DNA of 64,000 nt from Acholoe squamosa (GCA_949317995.1 OX439038.1:35407113-35471112), one strand, 5' to 3'. Positions 29,908-41,944 are shown, counted from the first letter of the stretch. Notes: generated by a model from the sequence alone, not told the origin. A program made the numbers and translations.

Positions 29908-29908
29908 G

Positions 29909-30283
29909 TGTAAGGGTTTGTGGTCTTACAGACCTGGGGGGTTCGGGTCTTACGATTCGGAAAGAAAGAGTAAGATGGTGTTTCAAGTGTATGCCAACGG
30001 TTAGAGTTTATTACAAATGTACACTCTCGGCTACCCGGTAGTATTAAGAGGGCAGCTAACAGTTATTAAAGATGTTCTACATACTTGGAGGCCAGAAGGG
30101 CCTCTGACGTAGCGGCTGAGCCCTGGGCTATATATAAGGACCCAGGTGTTCGTCGTCAGATGTCCCCACAGACCCGGATCGGTGCTGCCACCTATCCGGA
30201 GCCTGAGGAACGTCCGACGACTCGACTCACCCGCCACGTCAGACGGTACCCACCACTATGGTTACACATTATGTACCTCTACA
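29909..30283 (-). repeat. 5' LTR of element A
   Basis: On the minus strand it runs TGTAGAGG ... CCCTTACA, 375 bp. A TATA-like TATATATAG lies mid-way (about 30131). It differs from the other LTR at about six positions plus the terminal base, roughly 1.6-1.9 percent by eye. Confidence 0.9.
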
Positions 30284-30740
30284 CCTATATTTACATATAT
30301 ATATTGAAATTATCTAAAATTATCATGAACTATACCCATGCACGATTCATGAAAGTAGAGTATAAGCATGGAGTTATATAATGTTTTCAGCTGATGTATT
30401 TCAGTCACTGCAATCAGATGTAACCATTTATACATGCAGGGGCATCTGGTCTTATCTAATGAGAGAGTTGTGAGATATACAGTAATGTTCACTAATACAA
30501 ACTACAGTGAATATCTGCTAATATACATGCATATGTTATTTAGATTATATACATTTATCTAACTATCTAGGCCTCAACTGTGCTTTTTTGCTCATAACCC
30601 CAGTTCCTTATCCAGCCATAACGCACTCTGAGACCTTTTCTTCGTCTTCAAGAAGCTGCTGGTTTCAATCCGGACATGTTAATAAATTGGAAAAGTATAC
30701 AATGTCAACTCCTCCATATGTTTCCTGTTAAAACCGTTTA

Positions 30741-30812
30741 GGTTCAACGGGGAATCAATCCCCGGCCGCTGGGACAGGAGGCGAGCTTGCTGTCCACTAT
30801 ACCAAGCCGACC
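30741..30812 (-). tRNA. tRNA-derived relic (tRNA-Asp-like), probably pseudo
   Basis: The minus strand resembles a tRNA: GGTCGGC acceptor-like start, an A-box-like TTGGTATAGTGGACAGC, CTGTC in the anticodon region, and a B-box-like GGGATTGATTCCC. It most resembles tRNA-Asp(GTC), but acceptor and anticodon stems are imperfect and B-box bases differ (TTGATTCC for TTCGATTCC). It may be a pseudogene or SINE head. No nearby tail was recognised. Confidence 0.35.
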
Positions 30813-31171
30813 GGTGATAGAAAGCATTGTATGTCCAGTATTTGAAAATTTTTTCCCACATACCTGATTGTTGCAGACCTAGATTTCAATGGAGCCTGGT
30901 GGAGTTATTAACAGAGAACCATCCTTAGATATCCTATATGAACATGCCATGCCTAATTTCTCCATTTTGTTCGAAATAAATAAGAATCCATTGATTTTCC
31001 ACATAGATACGTGTCGGCACCCGCCTCGTACGGCCATTCCTTGTTCGACGCGTGGCTGACCTAGTTCTTACATCGAGCGGATAGCATGCACTTACAAAAT
31101 ATCTTCTCCTGGATTAAATCTTGGGTTATGAGGTAAGAAATTGATACAAAATGGAGAAATATGTTCGATAA

Positions 31172-31298
31172 ACGCTTTAATGCATGTTATGGGTACGCAC
31201 TCGTGGGTTTATGGGTTAATAATCCACTCCCCCTTCGGGGTCATGGATTATTAACCCATAAACCCACTCGTGCGTACCCATAACATACATTAAACGCT
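31172..31298. repeat. Near-perfect hairpin repeat (MITE-like), about 127 bp
   Basis: Left arm 31172-31233 and right arm 31240-31298 are inverted copies with only a few mismatches, around a short CTTCGGGG-type loop. The arms contain TGTTATGGGTACGCAC and GGGTTTATGGGTTAATAATCC. Such long foldbacks are typical of MITEs or dispersed palindromic repeats. The remaining parts of 30284-31865 hold a (TA)n run at 31434, a T-rich run at 31620 and no gene. Confidence 0.85.
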
Positions 31299-31741
31299 TA
31301 ATATTCAGCTGTTATCCTGTATGTTAGAGTTTTGTTTATAGTATAATGCCAGGGATAAGGTTCGGCTACACCAGTTTCTTTATATTAAGCATTTTTCATC
31401 ATAGTTTATGCAAATTGAATCTAGATGCGTAGTATATATATATATATATTAATGTAGTATTGAGTGCACCTTCTTCAATGATACCTGTAATATGTCCTAA
31501 CATTGATGGCCGCATCATCATAAATCAAACATCCTAATTTAAAAGAGTCGCTTTTTATGAGTCTTTAGAAATTATAATGCTTTATTTCTCACATACTTTC
31601 TGTTCCAATGAAATGATTTCTTTTTTTTCTTTTTCTTTTTTTTTTGAACATGGTGGGGTGAAATCAATTTTCTTATTTCTTAGCTGCATGTATTGAACCT
31701 TAAGTGGCGTCTCTGAAATCATTGAATCTTCATCGCTCAGC

Positions 31742-31746
<5 letters not shown>

Positions 31747-31775
<29 letters not shown>

Positions 31776-31776
31776 A
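31747..31776. repeat. (ATC)n microsatellite
   Basis: About ten uninterrupted CAT/ATC units lie about 90 bp downstream of the LRR gene stop. Confidence 0.95.
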
Positions 31777-31865
31777 TGAAAGAAATTAATTATATGTGTA
31801 ATAAAAAGTGATACTGAGCAGGAATATTTATCATGAGAGATTAGACTATAACGAAAGAGATATAC

Positions 31866-32963
31866 TCACAGCCAATTAGGTATCATATTAGGAACCAGCT
31901 CCATCACAGTAGCGTTCATGCTTAATTCAATTATGTTATTCCATATGCTACCGGATGTTTTCACTTTGTACACTATTAAAGTCACCACTGTTATTAATAC
32001 AATGACAATACCAAGCACCGAGAGAATGGGTACATGAATCTCTATGTGCCCCTCAAGGGCTACATGAGTTTTGTTCCTTGAAATTTTCACACCCCCCTCT
32101 ACTTCACTGCTGTTTGAAATCTTCATATTAAGAGAGTCTATTATGTTCTTTTCATCTGGATTTTTTGGTAGATTTGTTACCATTTCAAAAATGTTGATTT
32201 CAGATGCGTCTTTGTTTGTAACGTCATATATGGGCTCAACGGATGAAATATCGTCTGGTACCCCAGTAGTGATGTGTTGAGAGTGTTCTACTCTAGACGG
32301 TGTGTCTAGAGAAGTGTCGGTTTGAACACCCTCAGTTACCCTTACAGGTTTGGAGGTGGTAATGTAATTCAGAGTGTCTGAGATATCAGTGTCTAACCTC
32401 ATAGGATTGTCTGAGGTTACATCATTCCTATAGATGGCTGGGTCTGTAGGGGGTATGGTATCCGAAACACTGTAGTCACCTTTTACAGCCTCAGACTCCA
32501 TAGTCTTGTCGTTCACACCTTCTATACCCTGCTCTATTCTGTCTGGTTTATTCCTTATCTGGCCATTTGTTGAAAGGTCAGGGGAAATGCTAGTTTCTAT
32601 AGTCGGGCCTCCTGGGCTGGTGAACGTCTCTGTAGATGGAGAGCTTGGAGTTGACTTACTCCATGCACACGAATTTTGTAATACCCAGGCAGGTAGTACA
32701 TTGTCACATGATATTGGGTTATGTCGAACATCTAATATCTCATACTCCTTGTTTATGTTTATGTGACGTATGTTATTCTACTGTAAATACACTTTTGTGT
32801 ATGCGCTGTACCCCAGTCCAAAATCAGGGACAGAGGTCAACCCTTTCCCGCTGCAGAGAATAGATCCGGTGCTGGAGATGCACAAACACATTTGCGATGG
32901 CCCGCAGTAATACATCCCGCAAACTGCTGTCATAAGGTGACCGACGATTCCTAAACATATCAT
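31866..32963 (-). pseudogene. Short LRR-transmembrane protein gene with one in-frame TAG
   Basis: ATG at 32963 opens a signal-peptide-like start (MICLGIVGHLMTAVCG). A Cys-rich LRR N-cap follows (CLCISSTGSILCSGKGLTSVP), then a leucine-rich repeat start VYLQ. A TAG at 32775-32777 follows, after which the same frame continues NNIRHI and an LRR C-cap, EILDVRHNPISCDN with PAWVLQ. Then come a Ser/Thr/Pro-rich stalk, one membrane helix (about 32040-31960, PILSVLGIVIVLITVVTLIV) and a short cytoplasmic tail ending at TGA 31866. The distal ORF alone has only a GTG start, so it is not a gene by itself. The layout fits small cell-surface LRR receptors. The stop is a polymorphism, a pseudogene lesion, read-through or a sequence error. 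Confidence 0.7.
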
Positions 32964-33891
32964 GATTTTAGTGTATTACATCCTGATGCTTCAGTGGCGT
33001 TGAGTGAAGTCGGATTAAAGTCTGAAATGCCGCCTGTTCACAGCATGCACTCTGTCACCTATCCGACTGTCTACACGTGTGTCTGGGTGATGGGTGGTGT
33101 GAGAATCCGTCTGATTATCATAGACTTGCCCCAACTCTTAATTTATATTTTAACCAATATTTATAGAATGCACTCTCATCTTTTTTCATTTCCCTGTTCA
33201 TTTTCACCCCCCGTATACCCTACTGATCACACGGTGGGGGCTGTGTGTACCCATACAGCTTTGAAGTATGTTTGAGTGAGTCACAATAAACGGTGCAACT
33301 CCACGCGGGTTTACCCTATATGAGTGTACACCCACCCTACAATGTATATAGAGATTTTGTTTTCTACCCCATCCCCTATGAGATAGCCTTGAAAAAATGC
33401 GGGTTGTTTTACTTCTTTGGATCGGGGGAAAACAGGTATAATACCCCACTACAATGGTATATACCCTTTTATTTCAACTTCTGGAAGGTGAGAGCAAATA
33501 TATCCATAAAACCTGGTCATCATGGATCATTCCCTGGAGGTGAAGCTGTGTAGGTCTTCATTAAGAGACAGGATATAGTGACATTAGACCAGTAAATAAG
33601 ACTCTGTGTACATCATTAGGGCTTTTTATTACCGGGCACGCAGGGGTCATACCCTTATCATAGGTCTATTTTCAAGACCATATGGCGGGAATGGGTGTTT
33701 ATAGGTATGCGCTTGGCGACGCCGCTGTAGTTTAAAGACGATGCGTTAAGCAGTGCTGCCAACATTTCAGATATTTTCAGTGGTCAAGCATTGATCTGCA
33801 GAGTGTATTTCTCCTGAGGGGCGGGTTTAGAGAAATTCGAGTCTCGTCATTGGTCTAGCGCACTCCTGTTCTCAGACCGTTGCTTTTTATG

Positions 33892-34064
33892 GTATAAAAC
33901 AGGGCGCATATAATTTCAATGTTATTATTTCAGAGTAACCGCTAGAAAACCTGACCGGCATTTACAATGTCTGAATTAGCTGTTACATCATTTTGAATTT
34001 ATCTCATTCAGAAGGTTTTCAGTCTTATTCTGATACAGACGAAATCATCATGTCTAAGGTAAGT
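33892..34064 (+). promoter_or_regulatory. Promoter-like start with TATA and possible first exon
   Basis: TATAAAAC (about 33892) is followed by a C/T-rich acceptor-like sequence, then ATG TCT AAG and a perfect donor GTAAGT (34050-34064). It could be the 5' end of a host gene whose later part is displaced by element B. No homologous protein is evident in so short a stretch. The rest of 32964-34325 holds no gene I recognise. Confidence 0.25.
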
Positions 34065-34325
34065 GTTTTTGTTAACTGTTTTATGGAGATAACCTGTAAT
34101 ATTTGTGCTGTATTTATGCGTGTAGCTTTTATAATCAACTTGTTAAAGCTAGACTTGTCTGTAGCTATGATTACATTGGTTTTTCAAAGAGCTTGCATGT
34201 TTACAAACATTTAAGCATTGTCAGTGGACTATTCTATGTATTATAATTATCAACGACATATTCAAACCAAGCTGACCAAGCTTCCCCTGTAGAATCCAAG
34301 GTTACCTATTTTCAGCCTAACGGCT

Positions 34326-34810
34326 GAGTGACTCACTCACTCCAGAGTGACTCACTCACCCCCTCCCTCTCCCAGTGGAAACCCCCAGGCTCCACCTGTG
34401 AACCCCCGCTGGAATGCATGACTCATACACTACCTCTAGGCCCACCACTCCAGGTGACTCACCTTGGAGAGCAGCTCACCCCCCCCCCCCAATCCGGATC
34501 AGACTGGATCTAACCGGACTGGGGCCGAGCTACTCATCCCCAGACTGAGTCACTGGACATGCCCTAATACGGAGGCATGAGTAACCCCGAGCAGCTCCTT
34601 TCCCCCCTTTATAAGCTGGACGGATCCTGCTCAGATCATCTTATTCCTCTCCAACCTAGACCCTACGACACTCAGGTGCCTTGGCCCCAGGATATGGCTT
34701 GGTCAGACTGGCGAGTACCATACTGTATACCGTATTGATCACTCTCATGCCAATCTCACAATAAAGCTGGATCATCAACTGAATTGTCTGGACTCCTGTT
34801 ACCTCACTTC
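34326..34810 (+). repeat. 5' LTR-like region of element B (ends approximate)
   Basis: Starts TGAGTGACTC with repeated GTGACTCACTC. It has TTATAAG (about 34608) and AATAAA (34760-34765) in U3-R order, and lies just before gag. The 3' end is uncertain. A TGG suitable for a primer site occurs at 34835-34846, but I could not match it to a tRNA. Confidence 0.55.
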
Positions 34811-34887
34811 ATGACATGTAACGACCTGTTGACAATGGCAGAGAACCCTCACCATAACTATCCCATTGTTTCCACCTCTCATGAGCC

Positions 34888-36690
34888 ATGAACCAAAGTG
34901 AGACGACGCCTAAAGAGTTTGCTTCAGAACGCGCCGTTACATCTTCAGGGCTAGACGCGCCCCAACCAGCAGCAGCAGCAGCAGCTCCAGATACAAACCA
35001 GCCCACTCAAACAGCTGATTCGTCACCTGATGACTTCCTGTTGGATCCTATCCTTCCAGCATCCTTATTAACACCTAAGTCAACACCTGTGAGTAGGAAC
35101 AAAACTTTCTCATCAACTATAGTTGATAGTAATACCGGTACACAGACCAGCACACCTAGCACATCGCAGGCACCAGGCCTTAATTTGACTTTACCTGGTT
35201 TCTCAGACGCTGAGTCCCCAGTATTGAGACTTGCTGCTCTACCAAGTGAAATACAGTCTACACCTGTAATTAACTCTCCTAGTCACCTGGATTTAGACTC
35301 GCATTTAGAGCCCAGGTCTCCTCAACTACAGGCTGCCTTACAGAGCATACCACCTCAGCAGCCCAATACCGGTACACACCCCACCTCCAGTCAAGCAGGT
35401 TTCATACACACAGACCCCTCTGAGCTCACTTGGGATAATTATGTTATCCCAGATTCTACTAATACGCCACCTACCTCTGATCTCTGGAGACAAAGAATAA
35501 GATCAGCTATCGCCAGGTGGAGATCAGCAAACTCAAATAGTACCGACAGAGCTCAGCAGGCACCAACCTGCAACCCGGAGGACACACAGTGTGGTGAGAG
35601 CCCCTCAGCCTTTTTACATCGTGTCAATAGAATACTGGAGGAACAGTGGCCTGACGCTACAACCTTTAGTGATCCTTTCAGATCATACTTAAGTCCCTCC
35701 ACTCCTGAGGCAGCCCCACCACCACCAAACACCCTTTCACCAAGCTTGGAGTCTGGAGTCTCCATATCTGACTATACACCCTTACCTAGCCCCAGAAGGA
35801 GAAGGGTACAGTCCAGTTCACCTCGTAGGAGACAAACACCTCCTTATTACAGACTGCTAAGAAGTGTAGAATCAGCAGCAGCTGGAGGTAATATAAGGGC
35901 CACCTCTCATATCTTCAGTAGAAGACAAACCGCCCCCGAATTCACATCAGAGGACAGCGTCACTTCTGAAGAAGATACTGAAGTCTCTTTCCCTCACCTT
36001 AACATGTATGATAATGAGGCTGTATATGCTGCTTTCCTACAGCGTTTTGGCACCCCTGACCCTGCAACCATCATCAAAGGTTACAGGAATAGGAAACAAC
36101 AGCCAAATGAAACTGTGGAGCAATACCTGGCCGACATGACTCTCCTCCTAGCCAATAGCAGCCTAGAAGAATCCGTGCAGGTGGATTATCTGACCAATGG
36201 TCTAAAACCTGAGATTAAAACAGTCATCCTCCCCGAGGCACCCAAATCTATAGTGGAGGCAGAGCGCCTAGCACTCAAACAGGAGCTCAGTCTTGAAGCC
36301 AACAAAACCTCCCTAGCCTCCACCCAGCAGGCAGACCTCTGTGCCATTTTTAATAACAATAAAAATAGTGGCAGATCCAGAAAGGAAGCCCATTATCAGG
36401 ACAACAAAAAGGATGACAGGCTTCCAAGTGGCAACTACAACAAGCAGTATGATGCCAAATACAGAAGTGGGTTCAATAATCAATCTGATAACAATAACAG
36501 GAAGTACAAAGGCAGATCTAAATCCCTAGACCCACCTGGAAATAAACAGGGCCAATCACCCCAGTTCAAGAGGTCTCCAGGTATCCTCAGGAACTCAGGC
36601 ACGGATGATAATAAAATCATCATAACCGTGGCCACGGCCCCAGCCGACAATAAGCAGATCTCCTTTCAAGGAGCTCACATCCTCTGCTGA
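34888..36690 (+). CDS. Gag of element B
   Basis: The 600-codon ORF starts at ATG 34888 (an upstream ATG at 34881 is out of frame). The first 370 residues are Ser/Pro/Thr-rich. The capsid-type domain is visible at about 370-470: YAAFLQRFGTPDP, KQQPNETVEQYLADMTLL and DYLTNGLKPEIKTVIL, the usual retrotransposon Gag pattern. The C-terminal part is basic and Asn-rich (NNRKYKGRSKSLD) and has no CCHC knuckle, as in several insect errantiviruses. The frame is intact. Confidence 0.75.
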   Translation: MNQSETTPKEFASERAVTSSGLDAPQPAAAAAAPDTNQPTQTADSSPDDFLLDPILPASLLTPKSTPVSRNKTFSSTIVDSNTGTQTSTPSTSQAPGLNLTLPGFSDAESPVLRLAALPSEIQSTPVINSPSHLDLDSHLEPRSPQLQAALQSIPPQQPNTGTHPTSSQAGFIHTDPSELTWDNYVIPDSTNTPPTSDLWRQRIRSAIARWRSANSNSTDRAQQAPTCNPEDTQCGESPSAFLHRVNRILEEQWPDATTFSDPFRSYLSPSTPEAAPPPPNTLSPSLESGVSISDYTPLPSPRRRRVQSSSPRRRQTPPYYRLLRSVESAAAGGNIRATSHIFSRRQTAPEFTSEDSVTSEEDTEVSFPHLNMYDNEAVYAAFLQRFGTPDPATIIKGYRNRKQQPNETVEQYLADMTLLLANSSLEESVQVDYLTNGLKPEIKTVILPEAPKSIVEAERLALKQELSLEANKTSLASTQQADLCAIFNNNKNSGRSRKEAHYQDNKKDDRLPSGNYNKQYDAKYRSGFNNQSDNNNRKYKGRSKSLDPPGNKQGQSPQFKRSPGILRNSGTDDNKIIITVATAPADNKQISFQGAHILC

Positions 36691-36931
36691 TTCCAAAGCC
36701 CCTAATGACTCCTCATACAACAAGAGAAGGACCAGGGACTCAACACCCGGCAGATAATCTAGGAGTAATAAGGACAATGAGCCCACTGAATCTGATAATG
36801 ACGCTGATCTCAACAACATTGATGATGATAATTTCGATGATAATTTCATTGATGATGAAGAGATATACAACGATGAAGAATAGGTTTCTGGGGAAGGTCA
36901 CCAGGCACCTCGTGACCCCGCCCCCACCCAA

Positions 36932-37903
36932 GTGGACAAGAAATCTGGAACGCCCCCCACCAGCCATCAATCAAGTAATGTACAAAGTGATGCTGAAGTC
37001 AACTTCCTCCAACAGCCTGACATCAATGGCAGAATAATCCTTGATGACAGCTCCTCAGACAGTGAGGACTGTTATGAGGACAGCAGCAGCAGAGTGGCGC
37101 ACCTCCAACTGAGAATCAAGTCAGATAAGTATGGGCAGCAAGGTAAGGTCTCTTACATTAATACCGAGTTAACTAGAGGTGTAGTTTTTATTGACATAAA
37201 TGACCACCCCTACAGAGCATTGGTAGACTCTGGTGCTTCCTTGTCTTTTATCAGTCAGAACATGGCCGATAAAGTAATTAACACCCCTAACTTTAGACAT
37301 GGAAGAAGATCACGTATGACCGTCCTCCTAGCAGACAGATCCTCAGTACAGGTAAACCATGCATTAAATCTAAGCTTTCTGATAGAAGGAGTAGAATTTA
37401 TCACCAGGTTGCATGTAGTACCTAAGTTAAATCACCCCTTCATCCTTGGAGTAAACTTCATGACCAAATACAAGGCCAAACTCAGTTTTGGCCCCAAGCG
37501 ACCAACAGTTTTCACAATTAGGCCGGTGAAAAATTTCACAATACCCCCTAATTCGGAAACTACACTGAACGCCATGGTCATTGGCCCAGACAAGCTATCT
37601 AGACTTACAGGCATCACTGAAAATGTTGACATAAAGTTATCTTTCTTAATCAAACATGCTTTGGTTAAACCCAAAACAGCTCAAAAATTAATACCAGTAA
37701 CCATGGCAAACCCAAATGATTTTCCTCTACCTTTAAAGAAGCACATGGCTTTAGGCCTATTCAAGCCTTTTAACATCAAAAAGGCAATACCAATTGGCCC
37801 CTTACATAGTCACCATTCACTCAACCATGTCACCCCTGACCAAGAGCTCTTCTCAATCAATTATGGTGAAGAACCCCTTAGAGCAACTCCCAAAGGGCGA
37901 TGA
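36932..37903 (+). pseudogene. Protease region of element B
   Basis: This frame lies in a different phase from gag and its apparent start is a GTG, so it was probably reached by frameshifting from gag or has lost its start. It holds the aspartic protease signature LVDSGASLSFISQN and LNHPFILGVNFM. The region 36691-36931 between gag and this frame is Asp- and Asn-rich and not clearly coding. It releases mature proteins in related elements. Confidence 0.7.
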
Positions 37904-37966
37904 ACCCTAAAATATAAAATCTGTGAGCAGCTCAATGACAACCAAAAGGAGCAGATCCGTAAAGTT

Positions 37967-38887
37967 GTGGAGGGGAATGGACAAGCTTTTGTGATAGATG
38001 ATAGCGCCATTGGCTCCAATGTAGAAAATGAGGTCAAACTGGAATTAATCCCAGACCACAAACCCTGTAACAGGCCCTCATACAGAATGTCCCCCCACAA
38101 AGAAATTTTCCAAAAGGAGCTCTTAAATAAACACTTAGAGCAGGGAATCATTGAGGAATGCACCAAACCTTGTGAATGGAACTCACCAGCTTTTCTAGTG
38201 CCTAAACCTCAAGGGGACAGATCTGTAGCCTCTGGTTGGAGAATTGTAGTAGACTACAGATGGGTTAACCAAAACCTCAAATCATTTTCGTACTCCTTCC
38301 CCAGGGCAGACAACCTCATGCAACAAATTGGCAGAACAGGTGCCAAATATTTCTCAAAATTGGATGTCTATAGTGCTTACCATCAAATTCCTCTGGCTGA
38401 AGAATCTAGGCCTATAACCACCTTTTTAGCCAATGGAACTAGGTACATGGCCAAAGTCCTCCCTATGGGACTCAAAACCTCAGGTCTATCCTTCATGAAC
38501 ATCATGTAGCAGCTACTCATGAAATGTAAATATAGAAATGCAGTAGCATGTGTCGATGATGTGGCTATTTATAGCCCAACATGGGAAAGACACTTGCAGG
38601 ACCTGGATGAAGTGCTCAAATTTTTCATTAAAGGAAATATCAAATTAAAATCTGAAAAATGTGAATTTGGCACCACCAAGATGGATTTCTTGGGATTTTC
38701 TCTAGACCAACATGGTGTGTCACCTTCCCCAGACAAAATCTGGCCAGTCAAAACCTTTCTCCCACCTAAGAACATTCATGATCTTAGATGCTTCAATGGT
38801 ATGGCACAGTTTTACAAAAGGTTCATAAAAGGTTTTGCTCATATCATAAAGCCCCTATATGAGACTACTAAAAGCACCTTTAAATAG
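37967..38887 (+). pseudogene. Reverse transcriptase of element B, with in-frame TAG
   Basis: The frame shows GIIEECTKPCEWNSPAFLV, FSKLDVYSAYHQIPL and VLPMGLKTSG, then a TAG at 38507-38509. The same phase continues with the active site ACVDDVAIYS (Cys in place of the usual Tyr or Phe), LKSEKCEFG and LGFSLDQHGV. A second TAG lies at 38885. The enzyme is therefore dead in this copy. Confidence 0.85.
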
Positions 38888-39416
38888 ACCGTAAGCTGTC
38901 AGCAAGCCTTTGAGAAAGTCAAAGCCTCGATTTGCACTGAAGCTGTACTCAAATTCCCTGATTACAACAAACCTATTGTGATTTTCACTGACTCAAGTAA
39001 TTACAGCCTGGGAGCTGTAATCACACAGGTGGATGACCCATTGAATTCGCAGGCAGAGGTTTGACCCCACAGGAAACCAGATATGGAATAACAGACTACT
39101 GGGCATAGTCTTTGCAGTAAAAAAATTCCACCATTATGTGGATGGAACTCACTTCAAGGTCTACTCTGACCACACCGCCCTAGTTTCCCTTTTCAATAAA
39201 AAAGAAAATATCACAAATGGGAGATTAGCCAGGTGGGTGGACACAGTCATGTCTTACGACTTTGAAGTAAAATACTTGCAGGGCAGAGCCAATCTTGTGG
39301 CAGATTTCCTCTCCAGGAGGACCTACCCACCAAGCTCTGATGACCCAATTCCCATCAGATCACAAGGGAAAATCATACTTCCCCCAAAAAGTTGTCTTTC
39401 TCTGAAATTACCATGA
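38888..39416 (+). pseudogene. RNase H region of element B
   Basis: After the second stop the frame continues with PIVIFTDSSNYSLGAVITQ (start of RNase H). It is then broken near 39050 and resumes at about 39138 with KVYSDHTALVSLFN and QGRANLVADFLSRR. Domain order matches Ty3/gypsy pol. Confidence 0.75.
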
Positions 39417-39838
39417 CCAAGGTTTTCAGATCCAATGAGCCAGTACCCAATCACCCAATCCAGATGGGACCTCCAAGATCAATCCTAAAAGGAGGCAAAA
39501 TCTGGGGAAGTACAGGCAAACCACCAAAGGGTGTCATTGCAAAGAAAAATAGCTCTGAAAGAAATTACATACCTTCACTTACAGTGCAATCAGAGCTGTG
39601 TGTCTTAACCAGAGCGCAGTCACAAAACTCCCAGGAAGACACACCCCCAGCCCCCACCCAATGACGGACCAGAACCACTGTAAATAAACAGAGCCGACCC
39701 ACAAAGGTCAAGCTGGCTGGTTCTAGGTCAAGAGGTCGACCCCCCAAATCCAGGTCACCAAGGGTATCAGTCAGGGCAGCCAATGCCAAAAGAGCTAAGC
39801 TCTCACAGAAGGCACTACCCATAGCTGAAAGGGCAATT

Positions 39839-41343
39839 ATGAAACTTTGCAAGCACACCTCCGCCACACCTTCTAGAGAGGCTTTAATAAAGGCACAAAA
39901 AGAAGACCTTTTCGCCTCATCAATGCTAAATTACATTGAATCCGGAAAATTGCCAATCGACTCAGGTTTAACTAACCAAATCTTGAGCAATCATGATCAG
40001 TTCATCATTCTAGATGAGGTCCTTTTCAGAATCACTGATACAGTCATGGGTAAATCCCTAGACCCCACCCTTCAAATTGTGATACCTGAAAAATGGGCAG
40101 AATCCATAATTGAATCCACACACTGTTCCCCATTAGGTGGACACTTGGGTTCAGTCAAAACATATGCAGCTGTCAGGTCAAGATACTATTGGCGCTCAAT
40201 GTTCAAACAAGTGTTTGACTTCTGTGGCACATGCCACATATGTCTCACTACCAAAAAGAGGCCAAAACATCTAAAATCACCAATGAGACTCCGCGAACCA
40301 GTTTTAACAGTCCTTTTAATCAAGCTGTGGATGGCTCCCACCATATACAGGTGGTAACAGATCATGCCACCAGACATGTCACAGCATGGTGCACAGAAGA
40401 AAACATAGCCGCTGATGTAGCCCTTGGTTTCTTCCAGAGAGTGATCTGTATCCATGGAACACCTTCAGTCCTAAATACTGATAATGCCAAACAATACACC
40501 TCAAATTCCTTCGCATTATTTTGCAACAAGTTTGGCATTAAACATGTTACAGGGAGCGCACACTGGAGTAGGTCTCAAGGCCTTTGTGAGCGTCAAGACC
40601 AGACAATAGAATCATCCCTCAGAGCTTTTGTATCTAAGTCACAAAAGCATTGGTCAACCTTCCTCCAGGCTGTGATTTTCAGCATGAATAACACAGTCTC
40701 CAGCGCCCTAGGCTACTCACCCAACCTCTTGGTTTTTGGTAAACAAACACATCTACCCACAGAGGCGGCATTGGCGCTGATCTCTTCTACAAATGAAATT
40801 AAACAGAAGGAAGATATAGCCACCCACTTACTAAATCTCAGGGATGATATCCAAATGAAGGCAGCAGAAAACATGATCAAGGCTCATAAAAAGATGAAAG
40901 CCAAGCATGACGCCTCAGTAGAGGTATGCACCTTCAACACTGGTCAATTGGTGTATTTACACATCCCTAACCTTCTGGTGAAACACACGACCAAAAAGCT
41001 GCAACCTACCCACTCTGGCCCATACATCATAATCAAAATGACCTCATCAGTGACTGCAATAATAAAAAGATTGCAGGATGGAAAGGTTTTCAAGAAAGCA
41101 GTACATGTATCCAGGTTGAGAAGACCAATCACAAAGGCCAGTGCCAAAGCCATCATAAAAAGGCGTCAAACTGGTCCTGTGAAAACCCTTTTCGACCCTG
41201 ACTCAAGCACAATACCTGACACCAACACGCCAGCCCCCCCTCCCAAAAAGAAGAGAGGACGGCCAGCTAAAAGAAGTATTGTCACCTTTGCCCCGTCTCC
41301 ACTCAAAAAGGCAAAGAAGAAAAAAGCAGCAATTACTTGTTAA
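39839..41343 (+). pseudogene. Integrase of element B, frameshifted between zinc domain and core
   Basis: The first part (39839-40300) has HCSPLGGHLGSVKTYAAVR and CGTCHICLTTK, the HHCC zinc domain. The frame then shifts near 40300, and the second ORF (from 40231) carries the core: VVTDHATRHVTAWC, LNTDNAKQYTS and LCERQDQTIES for the DDE triad. A GPY/F-like tail (LQPTHSGPYIIIK) and a basic end with KKRGRPAKR follow. Between RNase H and integrase (39417-39838) lies a basic linker without a clear frame. Confidence 0.8.
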
Positions 41344-41944
41344 AATTCAAAAGAAATTTGTTAAAACACCCCACCCCCACATACACACCCACACACCATC
41401 AAATACACCCAAACTCCCTGGGCGCCAGCCCACACACTCTAGCCACGCGCCAGACCCCTGCTATCTGCAGGAATTCAGCTTTCACATACACCTAGTATCC
41501 AATTAGCCCAACCCCACGTGACATCCCGAACTGCAACACAACCTGGCGATAACGACCCAACTCCAGCGGCTCTTTAAAATGCCAGCATCTTGAAAATTCC
41601 CAAATTACTAACCCTTATACCATTTATCTTCATTTTCACTGCATATAATCTTGTCATTTATTTATTTATTTTATTTTTTATATATATATATATATCAAAA
41701 CAAACTTTATTCATAAATTTTCACACTGAATTCTAAAATTCAGAAACAAACTTACACGCCGCACTGGTAACCATTTAAGGGTAGCATATGTAATCAATTT
41801 TTGATCAGTGTGGTTTGGTAGCCACCTAAACTGCCCACAGCAGCTGTGTATCCTCTGGTATGTGCTTTTTATTTATAAAAGCATGCATACACCGGTTTGT
41901 TAGCTTTTCAGGGCTCCTATTTACCAGTGACACGCCTATTGTAG

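Larger units (their letters stand above)
17038..30283 (-). mobile_element. Ty3/gypsy element A, 13.2 kb, with extra ORF after integrase
   Basis: Two 375-bp LTRs bound the element. On the minus strand the order is 5' LTR, tRNA-primer site, gag, protease-RT, RNase H-integrase, about 500 bp of non-coding DNA, a long accessory ORF, 1.5 kb of A/T-rich DNA, polypurine tract and 3' LTR. Damage includes stops in gag (27682) and integrase (22938), a retroposed insert in gag (28.45-28.86 kb), a duplicated RT segment with 0.5 kb of foreign DNA (25.0-25.5 kb) and a frame change in the accessory ORF. The bases outside the LTRs (CCATA left, CCTAT right) do not form a clean 5-bp duplication, which suits a recombinant origin. 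Confidence 0.85.
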
